From Liopterus haemorrhoidalis (lineage: Eukaryota > Arthropoda > Insecta > Coleoptera > Dytiscidae): 64,000 nucleotides of DNA. Under the pieces are notes generated by a model. The model saw only the letters and a program-made list of their open reading frames with translations, was not told the DNA's origin and did no database searches. Numbering within the stretch: the first letter of the stretch is position 1; each line of letters opens with the position of its first letter. Where the stretch lies: contig OZ020611.1 in assembly GCA_963971575.1 (NCBI GenBank), forward strand, positions 6,460,882 to 6,524,881. Direction: 5' to 3'. Below, piece by piece: positions 10,611 to 23,157 of the stretch. Position numbers and translations under genes: made by a program.

Positions 10611-12054
10611 AATAACATGTAAATATGCATTTTCTGTTAATTTCAACACTAATCATAATAAAATATAGCTTCTTATTATTATTGTAAAATACATAAGTTA
10701 TTTTGCTGTACGATTATGATAAATTTGTTAAATTTTCATTTCATCGGACCTTCAGAGAGAGGGGGGGAGTCACAAGCCCCTCTGTTGTTCTCCACTGTTG
10801 TTTAGTACAACTTATCTGTCAGTCCTTTACACTTATCAGTCCTTTTTGTGTGTAAAACATCATAATTTTAAGAATACCTAAGAAGATATTGATATTCACA
10901 TTTATCTATAAAATAAAACCAAATACCGATTTTAAGAGCGCGATTGTCTCCAAAACTACTCTCTTTATTATATTTGTACTATTTCTACTCTATTTCATGT
11001 TTGAGGTGTCATTTTAAAATTATATTCTGAAGGTTATACCGAAATCGAATTTCCACTTTATCTTATCTGAATCGAGTAATTAGTTGTTTAAAACAGTTTT
11101 ATCATTTGACCGAATGTTTTAGTCGATGCGTCAGGGGGAAAAAGGATCAACGCTCCCCTTCATATAATTCGTTGGAGCATATTTGGAAAGTGATGTATTT
11201 TCACTTGAACAATAATTATGTCACTTTATCAAGAGTAGGCAACCTTAAAAAAATGTTTATTTGTACGAAAAAAAAAAAAAAAATTAAGTGCCAATATTGT
11301 TAACAATGAAGTAATTTAAAAATTAACTACTGTTGTGGTTAACAAATTTTATCTTCAATTCCCCGAGCAGCGCCGTGTAATCTGCTGGTGCTGGGAGGAG
11401 CTCAGGCCCCCCTTGTCAAAAACAGAATTGTTTTTGACAATATTTGAATTTTGGCACAGTTCGTATATTAGTGACTTTATGTTTCACTTTAACACAATCA
11501 GCGTATGGCGAATCTATTGCTTGATGAAAGTATATAGTGTAAAATATACATGAGCCATTATCATTTATAGTTGATGTTGTGAAATTTGTTTTCTCGGAAT
11601 AATCATAGTATTATTTAGGTCAGGTCGGCCAACAAAATCAATTAAATCTGTATTATTGACAATCGCACTGGCGCTCGTTTCCTGTCCCGCGAATCACATT
11701 CACCTCCCACCTCCCACCTCCCACCATCCTATCACCACTTTTTATCGCTTTATTAATGACAGAATTAATTTTCCACGATGTTTATCAAACATTTTCCATA
11801 AAATGCCCGTAATTTGTAGTGCGCATTTTATGATCATTAATTACTTTATATAAGGTGTTCCTAAATTACTCCCAAATGTTGCAATCCATACCTATTTATT
11901 AAATATAGATTTACAAAAGTAATACGTACACAAATTGTTGAATTTGACTAACACTACCGTTCATCCGATTTTGATAATGCGTCTTGTTACACAGCAATTT
12001 CAATAAACGAGGTTTTGGCCAGTAAAAACATTCCTGTGGCTCCTCAGCCTCTTT
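10611..12054. other. no confident feature
   Basis: AT-rich sequence with scattered short GC-rich words (for example near 10750-10790 and 11350-11410) that could be hAT end relics. No paired ends or TSD were found. Short ORFs (11106-11303, 11335-11553, 11656-11853) are unlike any known protein. Confidence 0.3.
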
Positions 12055-12169
12055 ATACTTCAGCTACAGAATTGTGACCTTGTTAGAGGCTAATTAAGTA
12101 ACGTTCAACTGAGCATTGTCTGTCTCTGTCTGTGCGTATTGAATAAAGAGAGAAAACAATAGTAAAGAC
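12055..12169. repeat. 115-bp direct repeat, left copy
   Basis: Begins ATACTTCAGCTACAGAATTG and ends AACAATAGTAAAGAC. A copy of identical length lies at 12772-12886 in the same orientation with about four substitutions. It contains GTCTGTCTCTGTCTGTGCG and AATAAAGAGAGAAA. The copies start and stop at the same bases, so this is a discrete unit of unknown type. Confidence 0.8.
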
Positions 12170-12440
12170 TGACTTGAGTCCTTGTAACTTTTTCCTCTTC
12201 CCAAGATTGAAAAATCAGCTCAAGGAACGTCATTTTGGGACACTCGAGAACATTCAAACGTCTCTAACCGACCAGCTGAAAGCTATTCCAGTATCCGAGT
12301 TCCAGCACTGCTCTGAGGATTGGAAGAACCGTCTCCAGCACTGTGTGGCTTCCCAAGGTAGTTATCTTGAATTGTAATTCTGTTGGAATAAAAAAATAAA
12401 TAAAAAATCAGTCCGGTTTCTTAATTTACACACCTCGTAT
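12170..12440 (+). pseudogene. mariner transposase C-terminal fragment with 3' end
   Basis: Encodes LSPCNFFLFPRLKNQLKERH, then GTLENIQTSLTDQLKAIP, then EDWKNRLQHCVASQGSYLEL and a stop at about 12377. This is the C-terminal end of a mariner transposase. The third catalytic aspartate of the D34D triad, normally in SPCD, reads SPCN. About 60 bases later GGTTTCTTAATTTACACACC followed by TCGTATA looks like the terminal repeat next to a TA. The 5' three quarters are absent. The fragment begins exactly where the 115-bp repeat ends. Confidence 0.75.
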
Positions 12441-12771
12441 ATTGGTTCTATCGGTTTGTCGTCGACTCGGTCCTGTTAATCTATTGGTTTGTCGATCTGT
12501 CACTCTGTCGGGGACAGATTGATCTACAGGTTGGGCGATCTGTCGATTTGCTAATCTATACTAAATATGACAGTTCGTCGATCTGTTTTTCAGTCAGTAA
12601 CTATCAGCCTATAAGCCGAATTGATGTTTTGTCGTTCAGTTGAATTTGTCGGTCTTTAATGGTGCGATTATGATCCAACATATAAATCTTACAGAGTTTA
12701 AGGCTAAATGAATCTTTAACTTCGACTGTTAAATTATTTAAAATTTTGCTATTATGGTCAACTAAAATTAA

Positions 12772-12886
12772 ATACTTCAGCTACAGAATTGTGACCTTGT
12801 CAGAGGCTAATTAAGTAACGTTCAATTGAGCATTGTCTGTCTCTGTCTGTGCGCATTGAATAAAGAGAGAAAGCAATAGTAAAGAC
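12772..12886. repeat. 115-bp direct repeat, right copy
   Basis: Same unit as 12055-12169 with four visible substitutions, all transitions. The copies are 602 bp apart and flank the mariner fragment and one end of the Harbinger-like candidate. Confidence 0.8.
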
Positions 12887-13109
12887 ATGTTAATTTAGTG
12901 TATTTAGTGCTGGCTGTCAGAACATATAACGTGATATAACCAAAAACTTAAAATCTTTATTTATTGAAGAAAAAACACAAAAATACATAGCAAAATGAAT
13001 TCAAAGTACATGATTTATTAAACCATGTTTACAATATTTACCCAAAAATAATAAATAGTAAAAGTATAATTTTAAGATAAAAATGTATGTTTATAGGTAA
13101 TTGTCATAC

Positions 13110-13445
13110 AAAATAACACACATGGCTTAAGCCATTCGTAATGAACCTGCAAACTTGGTTTATAGCTTTGCTTAAACTACTCTGGCTCATGCAAGTAAAA
13201 ATAGAGAACCAATTGCCAAAAAATTGATAGTTCCTAACACTTTAAGATGTAGTGGAAGTTCGTCTTGCCTTGCAGGTTGTCCATTATGTAGTGGTTGCAA
13301 AATTTCGTAGAAAATCATTTCTTTTGACAGCCGAAAAAAAAATTCTAAAACTCTCATTAGCAATTTCAAATGGATTTTCTGTGTCTCTTATAAATCTTCG
13401 TTCTATTCGAAGATTGTTCCTAAAAATACAAAGTACATATTTTTG
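13110..13445 (-). pseudogene. HARBI1-like (PIF/Harbinger) transposase N-terminal fragment
   Basis: Minus-strand pieces in order: NPFEIANESFRIFF, then FRLSKEMIFYEILQPLHNGQ, then LPLHLKVLGTINFLAIGSLF, then CMSQSSLSKAINQVCRFITN and GLSHV. They follow the N-terminal order of Harbinger nucleases: an F-RLSKE helix region, a P-hydrophobic-L-fFatGs segment, and an iSqstvSriI-rvc HTH. The first two pieces are separated by a frameshift in a run of T. A stop after GSLFLLA breaks the second from the third. The DDE catalytic core is not present. Confidence 0.6.
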
Positions 13446-14601
13446 ATAATTTATAATGTTTATAAATTTATCTTTTATTACTTGTTGTCATCCTCCTCGG
13501 CAATTAAATGAACTAAAACATGGATCAGTTCCATTTTGTTGTAGGTAAATAAAAATGTTTAACTTTAAATACAATTTCGGGAAACGTTACAATCTGATCC
13601 AGTGTCAAACATAACCTCAAATTTAGCGCTATAGGGGAAAAATTTTAAGATCGTAGCGCCACGCGGATTTTTTTGAAACCATTCTAAATCAGATACCACT
13701 TGACATTTACTAGTAAATAATAGCGAAAAGTGTATCAAAAAACGACAAAAAATAAATAATTGTTTGGGATTTTCTGATTTTGTGAAGTGACATTACTTGT
13801 AAACATCTAAAATACTACATTTTGTGATCTGGTTTTAAGTTATGGCGGTTTTCCATTGTCGATTATTTTAATTATATTGGGGGTTTAAATAATAATTCCC
13901 GTGTTGTTTACGAGGGGGTAGAAATCTACAATGCTGGGCATATAATATTGTGTGGGGTCACTGAGAAAAACAGAGAGTTCATAAAGATATATACAGACTT
14001 GTGCATTAGAATCAAACCCATACACAATAACAGGAATTTTCAAGATATGCGATAATAAATACAAAATTGAAAATATTTTTTGTAGTCACTATCATTAAAA
14101 TGTAATGAGCAAACTTTGATACAAGGGCTCACTTTTTTTCCAATTTTTAAATTGTTTAATTGTTTTTAACATCGCGACGATTCCTAACCTCTTGCTTTCC
14201 CAATTTTGTTTCGAACCATACGGTGTCTGATATTAGTGGAAACAAATGAAACGATATTTCCGGGTTTCTTCTTTTCAATGAATTGCACATAGGCACACAA
14301 CAATATGTATTATACATTTTTCAATGATTATAATAAAACTTTAAAAACAAACTTCATACAAAACAAATACACAGAACGAAATGTTATATGATGTACACAA
14401 GTTCATGAAACGCTCACCAGATGGTAGGGTGCTTAGCTGCAAATCCCTATAGAGAGATATATCTGGCTGTAGCTTAAAGAAAAATTTAAATATTTATTTA
14501 ACGTTAGATGGTGACCGTAATGGCACTTCACACTAAAGCCTTTGACCATCACAATTAAAGAGCTTAAATATTTAACTGAAATGATCATAATCGCACCATT
14601 A

Positions 14602-15537
14602 GTCTGTTATAAAAAAGAAAAAATCATAATCTTAAAATGAAGTAAAAATTAATTATAAACGGTGATGTTTTTGTGAAAAAATCAAAAGTATAAAAAAGAA
14701 GCATGTAAAAAGGAAGGAAGCAATTATTTCCAAATAATTGATAATTATCTACCAAATATAATTAGTATATTCGTAACATTTAGTACCTTCTTTTAATTAA
14801 ACAAATAGTCTACCCAATTATATTTCACATCTGTGCGCCACTTGGCTTAAATGGGTTAAGCACATAGAAAAGAAAAATGCGAACCCTTTTTTATGGTGAG
14901 AAAGTCTGAGAAATACAATTTATGGACCCGTTAGGTTAGTCCCGTTAGTTGGCCATTAGATGCAATTCCAGGCAATCTACCTAAGAGAGAAAGAACCCTT
15001 TGCTGAATCTCATAGCGGCGGTAGAATGCCCACAAAAAAATATATGCGAGAACACCGTTGCGATTTTAAAGGATTGGTAATATTATACTTTAGAACAGGT
15101 TGGTTTTACAGTTGTTTTCTAAAGAAATTTCTTGGAAATTAGGATAGATTAGCAGGAATTGTACCTGAGTTCATTTGACATAAGATCATATTTATTATCA
15201 TCGCCATAAGTAGCCTAACAGTAAATGCTTAAATTAATTATTTTACATGACAGATTAGAATTTTATTTATTTACAATCTGCTCAAACTTCGTACGGTTTT
15301 TTGTTACATACATTTTCAATCTCAAGTAGTACAGAAAATAATCGTTTCTTTATTAACAGAGACTTGAAGCTAAACCCGAAACCAAACCGAAAACCCGAAA
15401 AAAAACTGTATTTTTTGTGAAACTGAACCGTAACCTGTTCGGGTTCAGGTTCTATTATTATTAACCCGTAACCATGCATTTTTAACAGGTTCAAGAAATT
15501 ATTATATACTTAACATTTGACATTTACCTAAGACAAA
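14602..15537. other. no recognisable gene; low-complexity AACCCG-rich block
   Basis: Mostly featureless. Bases 15360-15475 are rich in AAACCCGAAACC / CCGTAACCTG words and resemble the inside of the hAT MITE at 56933-57443. They may be a relic of that family, but no ends or TSD were found. Confidence 0.35.
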
Positions 15538-16515
15538 AAAAATGAATGTGAAGTGTGAATTTTCACACATTTCAGGGTTTCTCAGGTATTTAGTAACTGA
15601 ATGATGATTATTTGGGATGCCAAAACAAATTTTATGTCAAAATATCTTTTTATGAATTTTAATTCGAATGCCTAATACCATTATTTAAGTTTCTAAATAT
15701 GTGCAGTATTTTTTTATATAGCAAGGTTCATTAAGATTTTGAAAATTGCGCCTATGGCTTCCATTGGTTACTTAAATCATAAGCTCCGCCCCTCTGATTT
15801 CGTATACATTCAAACATAGAATTAAATTATAATTTCAACACTTCCCACTGGTTATTAAATTTACGCTTTTAAAAATTAAATGCAACATTTACCATAATAT
15901 AACTAGAATTTTGACAAAATAATTTAAACAAAATAAAAATGCAAAATAAAACAAAAAAATTAAAATTGATAACAATCGAACTCTAGTTTGAAAATTACAA
16001 AGCAGCGACGAAACGCACAACGCTACGAGCGCTTACTAATGTACTGTGTTACATAGCGAATTAAATATTTAACATATTTTAGTTAAAAACACAAAAAATG
16101 CGTTATTTTCCGAAAACATAATATGGATAAAAATTCCTGTTGTACGATTCCGGTTCACACCAATGTACATTACTTGGAATTTTGTTCAGATTTTTAGTTT
16201 AAACCATCTGGGCTACAGGGTGTGGACAATTTTTTTTTTGCACACTTTTGTCAAAAATCGCTTCAAAATAATCTATTTTGCAAAAATAAAATTTGATCGT
16301 TAATCCACGTACCAAGGGCTTTCATTTGATACCCTACTTAGAATTATAAAAAATATTTTTTTTTTTCGATGAGCACATATTTGTTTATATTTTTATGGGG
16401 ATATGTTTTTTAGATGTTTTAGTATTTTTCTTATGTGCGGGTCAAAGATTTGTATAAGCATGCCAAATTTCAACTCTCTAGGTTTAGCCGTTTGGCTACA
16501 ATTTTTACCGAACAT

Positions 16516-16549
<34 letters not shown>

Positions 16550-16600
16550 GACAAAATGACGGTATAAGGGTTTTTTGGTCATACCTACAAAACCCTAAAA
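15538..16600 (-). mobile_element. HINE-A copy A6, complete
   Basis: Runs from the 3' hairpin (TGTGAAGTGTGAATTTTCAC near 15548) through the subterminal repeat to a (GACA)n tract at 16516-16548. It then ends with GACGGTATAAGGGTTTTTTG and TACCTACAAAACCCT. Both 15-bp subterminal repeats are present in inverted orientation, and it carries tRNA-like variant 1. It abuts the subfamily-2 copy that follows. Confidence 0.85.
15968..16040 (-). promoter_or_regulatory. tRNA-like internal module, variant 1 (in A6)
   Basis: The B-box-like AGAGTTCGATT (minus strand, about 15974-15984) is preceded by the conserved GTGCGTTTCGTCG block. The B box is partly decayed here (GATTGTTATC in place of GATTCCTGTC). Confidence 0.4.
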
Positions 16601-17636
16601 ATACTGAGAGTTCAAAAAAACACATCCCGAGATAAATATAAACAATTGAATGAAAAAATTATATTTTTTTAAAAATTTTGGGTGGCATATCAAATGAAGA
16701 AAATTTTTATTTTTGAAAAAAAGACTTTTTAATGGGATGTTTGCCAAAAATATGTCAAAAAACTTTTGTTTCTCCCCCTCCCCCCCAATCTCTCAGAGCG
16801 GTTGATCTAAAAATCTAACAAAAATCTCCATAATGAACAAAGAAAGGATTTTTTTTGTGACGTCGATAAAAAAAATATTTAAAAAAAATTATTGTATGGT
16901 AACAAAAGAAAGCTCTTAGGACCTAGATGAGGAACGAAAAGCAGAATTTTAAAATTAATTTTTTCAATACGATTTTAGCCAGAAATGTGCAAAAAAGTTC
17001 TTGTCCCGCCCCCTTTTACCCAAAGAGGTTAAACTAAAAATCTGAAAAAATTATAGATAATGTATATTGATATTGAGGAATTTTTGATCCAATTGCGTTT
17101 TTGAAAATAATTGCAGTTTTTGTGTTTTTGACAAAATTAATTATTGTTTTAATTCATGGCTAAATTATGGCTAATGATGTTATATATATATTTTTTTATT
17201 TATGGCTATTAAGATAATGGGTGTCTTTTTTTGAAAAGAAATGTATAATAAAAACAAATTAACAGTTGAGGACTGAGTTTTGAACACCACACTACACTCT
17301 ACACTGTACAATAAAATCATTTATATTAATAAAATACTTATAAAACAAATAACACATTGTTAATAGTGAGAAATACGTTTCTGAATTTAAAAAAAAAATA
17401 AGCCTTTTATCAATATATTTCTTATTATTCGAAATGCAGAAAAAAACGCTGGGGTTATTGGTAAATTGTTTAAATTTTGTTTGAATAAAATTATTAATTA
17501 ATCACATCAAAATCATTTAATGTGATTATAGAACAAATATTCCTGGACATCCAGTATTATGTTGGCTTCACTTATTAAATACCTACAAAACCTTGCAATG
17601 TGTGAAAATTGACACTTCACATAATTTTTTTAAACA
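16601..17636 (+). mobile_element. HINE-A subfamily 2 copy, 5' truncated
   Basis: Begins AATACTGAGAGTTCAAAAAA, the segment that follows the microsatellite in the copy at 59279. It continues with a body only loosely similar to subfamily 1 (for example GTGCAAAAAAGTTCTTGTCC, AACTAAAAATCTGAAAAAAT). It ends with TACCTACAAAACCTTGC and the hairpin region TGTGAAAATTGACACTTCAC. The 5' end and tetranucleotide tract are lacking. No tRNA-like module is visible. Confidence 0.65.
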
Positions 17637-18649
17637 GTTGTAGAAGAAAGTGAATACGAAACCCTAAAAATGAGAAGACAGGTAAAAATTGCAAACGTAA
17701 TTCCGTAATATTCTTTTTTAACACAAAACTGTCCCACTAAAGTATTTTTATTGTAAAATGCAAAATTCACGTCCAACAAAAAACACCTTTCCTTTGTGAC
17801 ATTATGTAGAATTAACCCTAAAAATACTCCAAGGATAGTGTGGCCATGAAAATAAACGCAAGGGTTGAATGTGCAATAACTTTGCTCAACAACCAATAAA
17901 ACTAAAACTTTTTACTGGCGAAACCTTTTTAAAGGGTTGCCTTCAGTCCTCAGAATTGCACTATAAAATTGCCCAACTATGTTGTAAAATTCCACCTTGC
18001 AGTTTTCAAATGTTTGCGGCTAACTTTTGCGTGTATTCATTGCACTTTTATGAGCTAAAAGGGTTTGTGCCTAATGGACAATGGTGCATGGTTACCAGAA
18101 TATTGCATTGATTTTTTTGGTTTCAAGGATTTTAGCTTTTAGCATTGAATATAGAGACTTGAGTTCTATATTCATTGCTTTTAGGAAATTTTGTCTTTAT
18201 TGTGTCAACATTATGGTATGCATCATTTTTGGCTTCACAGAGATCAATGGAAGGTAGAAGCCGCAAAAATTAGTTTAATAGAAGCTAAGTAACATACTAG
18301 TAATGAGAGGCACCTGATTACAGTTGGTGGGATATGTAATGAAGATGAAAGTGGACAGAATGATAAAGATGATCTGGAACTAATACTAAACAACCATGGC
18401 TGATAAAAGATTTCACAAAAGAGAGAGAGGTCAAGTACCATTCATAGCTCCAATTTAGTTTAGTGCATAAGCATAAAACACTATTTGAGCCGTTGAGTTT
18501 GAAAGTGAGATAAGTCCATTTTGTGAAAAATATGAGTTAATGTTACGTCTTATTACAAATTGAGATTAACTTCATGTTTTTAATTATTTACAATAAATAT
18601 CGACTCAATATCAGTACAAATTTGTTACTGTTAGGTCATGATTATGGGG
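17637..18649. other. unassigned; one small hairpin
   Basis: Contains ORFs 17630-17896 (minus) and 17869-18111 (plus) of no known type. A hairpin at 18142-18180 has arms GCATTGAATATAGA and TTCTATATTCATTGC. Confidence 0.35.
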
Positions 18650-20514
18650 CAAAAGTTGCATCAAGTGGGGGTAGTAAGTTTCGTCTTTTTTGCTTGTATG
18701 GGATATGCCTGAGATGCAAAATCCAAGTTTTCGACCTCGGCAGCCCTCCGGAACACTTTTGAATTTCTCAAAAACTACTAAATTTTCGAACCTTTTTCGG
18801 TTTCTTACCATTATGACCATAAAGAAACACGTTTTTGACAAACATTATTCAATGCATTTTTAAACTAGATTAAATTTGCTACAATTTAAGACCAGAATGG
18901 GTTCAGTAGCTTCAATAGTTTCTGAGATACAGCTTTTCAAAATTTGAAAAAATCTCCAAACTTGAAAATTTTATGCTAATTTTCATGTTTCATCATATAC
19001 AATTGCCTTTATTTCTTCAACAACCTGTCTAACATGAGTCAGTGAAGTAAACATTAATAAATAGAAGTAATGGTATCTATAGCATGTGGGTAAGAATTAA
19101 TTATTATAAATAATGGTAACTTTCAACTACAATACGAGTGTAACAGTTTTTCGACGAAAAAATCGATGTTTTTAAAAAGTTTTTTGCGAATAACTCGAAA
19201 AATATGCATTTTATCAAAAAAACTGTAGAAAGCAAAATTGTAGCTTTTAAAAAGACAAACAAAATTCTTTTTTTATTATTTTTTTACGACCAATACGAAC
19301 CGAGATACAGCATGTTAATGGTTAACTTTTTTTCGACAAATGCATAATTTGAAAGATTAAAAGTCAAATAACAGGAAAAATTTGCATTTTTCGAAGAAAA
19401 CTCATTGAATCTTTTTTAAAGTATTTTATTAGACCTTTCAAACAAAAAAAGTCTCTAGTATAAAAATTAAGCGACTTATGATCAAAATAAGGTCGGTACC
19501 TACTTTTTTCTACGAAAAAATCAGTGAAAACAACCCCCTATTTACCCCCCTAATTAAAATTGATCCTCACCCTTCTGTAGTTCTCTTCATATATGTATTT
19601 TCAGAACACTCAAGAAGTTTGACCAATTTAAAATGCCTAATTTTAGAAAAATTGGAGTTTAAAGAAATAACGATTTTTTGCGATTTCGTATTTTTCACCC
19701 TTTTCTTCAAAATATCTCCGAAATAACTGGAGATACGAAAAAAATGATAGAGCACTAAATTGTAGCTTTTTTAATGACTTAAATTTCCCTGCGCATATAT
19801 TTTCTGTACAGTGAATATTTGACGAGATATAGCCGTTTAAAACCTCTATTTACAAGCGAACACCACCTTATTCGAGCCCTTCAAACTCACCCCATTTAAA
19901 AACTAAGAGATTTTAAGGAATTTAATTTACACAGTCTTATAGCTCTTGAAAAGCCCTACAAAATCGTTTTTGAAAAAACTTTCTATCACTAAAAATGAAG
20001 GAGCTATGTTTAAAAAAGCAATAAATTTTTTTTGAAACATTCGAATAGCACGGTTCGGAGCGTAATAATCTACATAACCAGTATTTTCGGCAGCAATATA
20101 AGGTTTTGCAATGTTATTTTATAATTTTTGACAATAAGGAGTAGTTTTCACTTCTAAAAATAAACAGTGCCCATGAGCATGATATAGCATACAATTTTCA
20201 AGTTTGGAGATTTTTTCAAACTTTGAAAAGCTGTATCTCGGAAACCATTAAGACTACCGAGTCCATTTTGATCTCAAATTATAGAAAATTTAATCTAGTT
20301 TAAAAATGCATAGAATGGTGTTTGTCGAAAACGTGCTCCTTTATGGTCAAAATGGGCAGAAACCGAAAAGAGTGCGAAAATTTAGCAGTTTTTGCGAAAT
20401 TCAAAAGTGTTCCGGAAGGCTGCCGAGGTCGAAAACTTGGATTTTGCATCTCAGGCACAATCCATATAAGAAAAAAAAAACGAAACTAACTACCCCCACT
20501 TGATGCAACTTATG
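18650..20514. mobile_element. long-inverted-repeat (foldback-like) element
   Basis: About 340 bp at 18650-18990 is repeated in inverted orientation at 20190-20514. Landmarks are AGTTGCATCAAGTGGGGGTA, CTGAGATGCAAAATCCAAG, CGGCAGCCCTCCGGAACACT, and AAAGCTGTATCTC with its complement. Divergence is clear, so the element is not recent. The roughly 1.2 kb middle has no coding content I recognise. I found no convincing TSD, so the superfamily is undetermined. Confidence 0.7.
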
Positions 20515-20519
20515 ATGTA

Positions 20520-20957
20520 CTAGGTTACTGGACTATTTCAAATGCATTGATTTTGAAAGTGAGGCAAGTAAATTTTTATTGTCGGAACATTCATTCTTGC
20601 CCAACAATCTCGACTTTGATGTTGCAGAAATGGAAAATTCGAAAGACTAGTTTACTGTATTTACCCCACAATTATTATAAATTGATACAAAAACGTCGCA
20701 AGCATAATCCTTTTTTAGTACATGAAATGAAAAGTGAAGACTTTTTCTCTACCAAACCTCTCGAGGAGGCAATTTTAAGAAGAAGGAAAAATACTGATGG
20801 AGAATATTTCCTGGATAAGATTTTTGAGAAATCGCGATATAAAATGTTTTATAAAACGTCAATAGAAAAAGATTCACAATTTAAAACTCTTGATTTATCA
20901 CCAAAGCGCGGTAGGCCATGTAATATTTTATCTTGTAGTAACGTTACTACACAGTAA
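20520..20957 (+). pseudogene. unidentified repeat-associated protein fragment
   Basis: The best open stretch (20547-20957) includes LPHNYYKLIQKRRKHNPFLV, DFFSTKPLEEAILRRRKNTD and LDLSPKRGRPCNIL. I associate this pattern (DF-STK-LEEAI, then KIFYK, then L-kRGRP) with multicopy uncharacterised proteins of insect genomes, but I cannot name the family. The upstream part is shifted in frame and there is no downstream domain, so I treat it as a fragment. A TTGAAAGTGAGRYMAGT motif precedes it at about 20548 and recurs at 18494 and 21325. Confidence 0.4.
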
Positions 20958-21859
20958 ATTTTTATAGAATTGATCTGATTACCATCTTTATATGAAAAAA
21001 CTAGGGTTATTACAAAATAAAAATATAAAGATATGATGGATTTATTACTTTATATACCACCCATTCATCATGAATACTTTAAAAATCTTAAAAGTCTAAA
21101 CTAACAAAATATAATTTATATGTATACAACTTATAATTGAATATTTTTTCATATTTTTTGAATTTTTTCCTATAAAATTAAATGTTTGTTTTATTTTTAT
21201 TGTTATTTTTCTAACAAAGAATAAAATTATATTGAAATAAAATAAATAATTAAATAAAATTTTCGTTTGTTTGCTACTATAATTCCATTTCATTAGGAGA
21301 AATTAACATTTTCAGCAAATCATTGCCTTTGAAAGTGAGACCAGTCCATTGAGGTACACCAAAACCACGACTTTTTTCAAATAACGCCGATAACACTTAT
21401 CGCATAATAAAATTACATGCATTGAGAATACCAAAAATGTAAAATAAGTCTATTGCTCCTTACGAATATTTTTAATTATTTTTAATTTAATTTAAACGAC
21501 ATAATATGCTGGTGAACGACAAAACATGCACCATCTATAAACCTGTGCAGAAACTAACATCATATGGAATGGTTATATTGCCTCTCATGTTGAAGAATTC
21601 AAATAATATAATTTACCTTTTGGGCAGTCACACAGACAGAAAAATTATATGGGGGAGATCCATTCCAAAAAATATTTATTAAATAAAGCAGTAAGGGGGA
21701 TTCATTTAGGTTCACTTAGTAATTTGGTGGTCTTTTCAAATTTTTAGTAGATTTATTAAAATTTATAGACTATACTCTATGAGTTGTTCACTGTAGATTG
21801 TCATTAACAAGTTTGTCATATGGTAACGTAAGATACCGTTCACAGCTCTAAATTTAATA
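20958..21859. other. no recognisable feature
   Basis: AT-rich. The only repeat noticed is a third copy of the CATTG..TTTGAAAGTGAG motif near 21320. Confidence 0.35.
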
Positions 21860-22370
21860 GATTATGCCAGTGGCGGCTGAGACAGGGAGGCGCTGGGACA
21901 GTGACCTCCTAAAATTTTTAGTAAAAAAGCTAAATTTAATACTTTATTAATACTTCTTTAAAATTGCATTAAAGTAGCTAGATATATCTGCATATTTTTA
22001 TTTTTATTATTTCTTATTCAAAGATTTTTCATATAAATGTTAGATTTAAAAATTTAAATCAAGACAACTCTTCCGAGCGTTGTTGGACACTCCACGGAGT
22101 GTCCAAAGAAACAGCGTTGCCACATGCAATATCTAATGTTCTTATCTACATATGTAGCAAAAATTTCCTAGTAACGGCAACAGCGGCGAAGGTTAGTGTT
22201 GCATGTATTAGTGAATTACGGCCGGTGTCCCGTAGCTTAGTTCGGTCGTTGTGATTTGTGACAAGTACTTAAACGTGAAAATGAATCGAATGAAGCACGT
22301 TAGTTTTATTAAAATATACTGTATATTTTAATACAACTAACGTGCTTAACTATGAAACAAAATTATTAAT

Positions 22371-23012
22371 AAAAAATCAGTTGTGGCCACCACAGGACCG
22401 ACCGCCATTATAAAGTACTTGTATAAAATATATTCTAGCAGCAGAGTAGAAATAACTTGGCCTAATATTTTCTAACAGAGATATTATTTATCATGACCAT
22501 GGAAACGTTACATATAAGTATGAAAATTTGAGACTGAAAAAATTTTACAAAAATTTACGACAAATTTTTCGAAATTTTTCGTTTCATCAAAAAACATCTC
22601 AAATAAAAGTTATTAGTTATTGCATTTATAGCAACTTTTGTTAAATACATTTTTTCGAAATATTTTTCTGTTGCTAAATATTCGCAAAAATCTTAAAATC
22701 GACACAAGTAAACTTCCATTTTTAATCAACCGATTTTTACTAAAAGTTGATCAACTCGTGCCATTGATGGCAGAAGTTTAAATATGAAGTATCATAAAAA
22801 TCCTTTTAGCCGAATTTGCTCTACACGTGTACACAGACAGACAAGCGGACGGACGGACAGATGGACAGACGGACGGACAGACAGACCGACAGACATCGTG
22901 CTAAAAATAGTCAAAACGTTATGTAGGGACCTCAATTCGTGGAGATCCATCGAAATCTCGAAATCGGTATGATCAAAATACCTCCCTTATATATGTTGGC
23001 GGTCGGTAAAAA
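22371..23012 (-). mobile_element. HINE-B copy B4 nested in hAT
   Basis: Complete minus-oriented copy with the 3' hairpin TTGTGGCCACCACAG, both subterminal repeats (ACCGACCGCC and GGCGGTCGGT) and a short GACA/GACG tract at about 22837-22892. It entered at an A-run and is younger than the hAT. Confidence 0.85.
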
Positions 23013-23157
23013 TATGGGTCCTCATCGGCCAAAATTGAATACAGGATAAAAATGGAAATAGAACATTTAATAGAAAGTTTAGTGAAAAACAATATTTAAA
23101 TACAAGTTGGTTGTGTGGATGTGATAAATAAAATGTTTTTTTTTTTGTTTCCTGTGT

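Larger units (their letters stand above)
12659..14599 (-). mobile_element. candidate PIF/Harbinger-like element, about 1.94 kb
   Basis: ATGGTGCGATTATGATC at 12659 is matched in inverted orientation by GATCATAATCGCACCAT ending at 14599. Flanks are TTA on the left and TAG on the right, so a 3-bp TTA duplication is plausible but not exact. Inside, on the minus strand, is a HARBI1-like transposase fragment. Only 17 bp of terminal identity is seen by eye. The right copy of the 115-bp repeat lies inside it. Confidence 0.5.

Noticed and set aside
12055..12886. The 115-bp direct repeats as a short LTR pair
   Set aside because: They lack TG...CA ends, I see no primer-binding site or polypurine tract, and the DNA between is a mariner end and other unrelated sequence.
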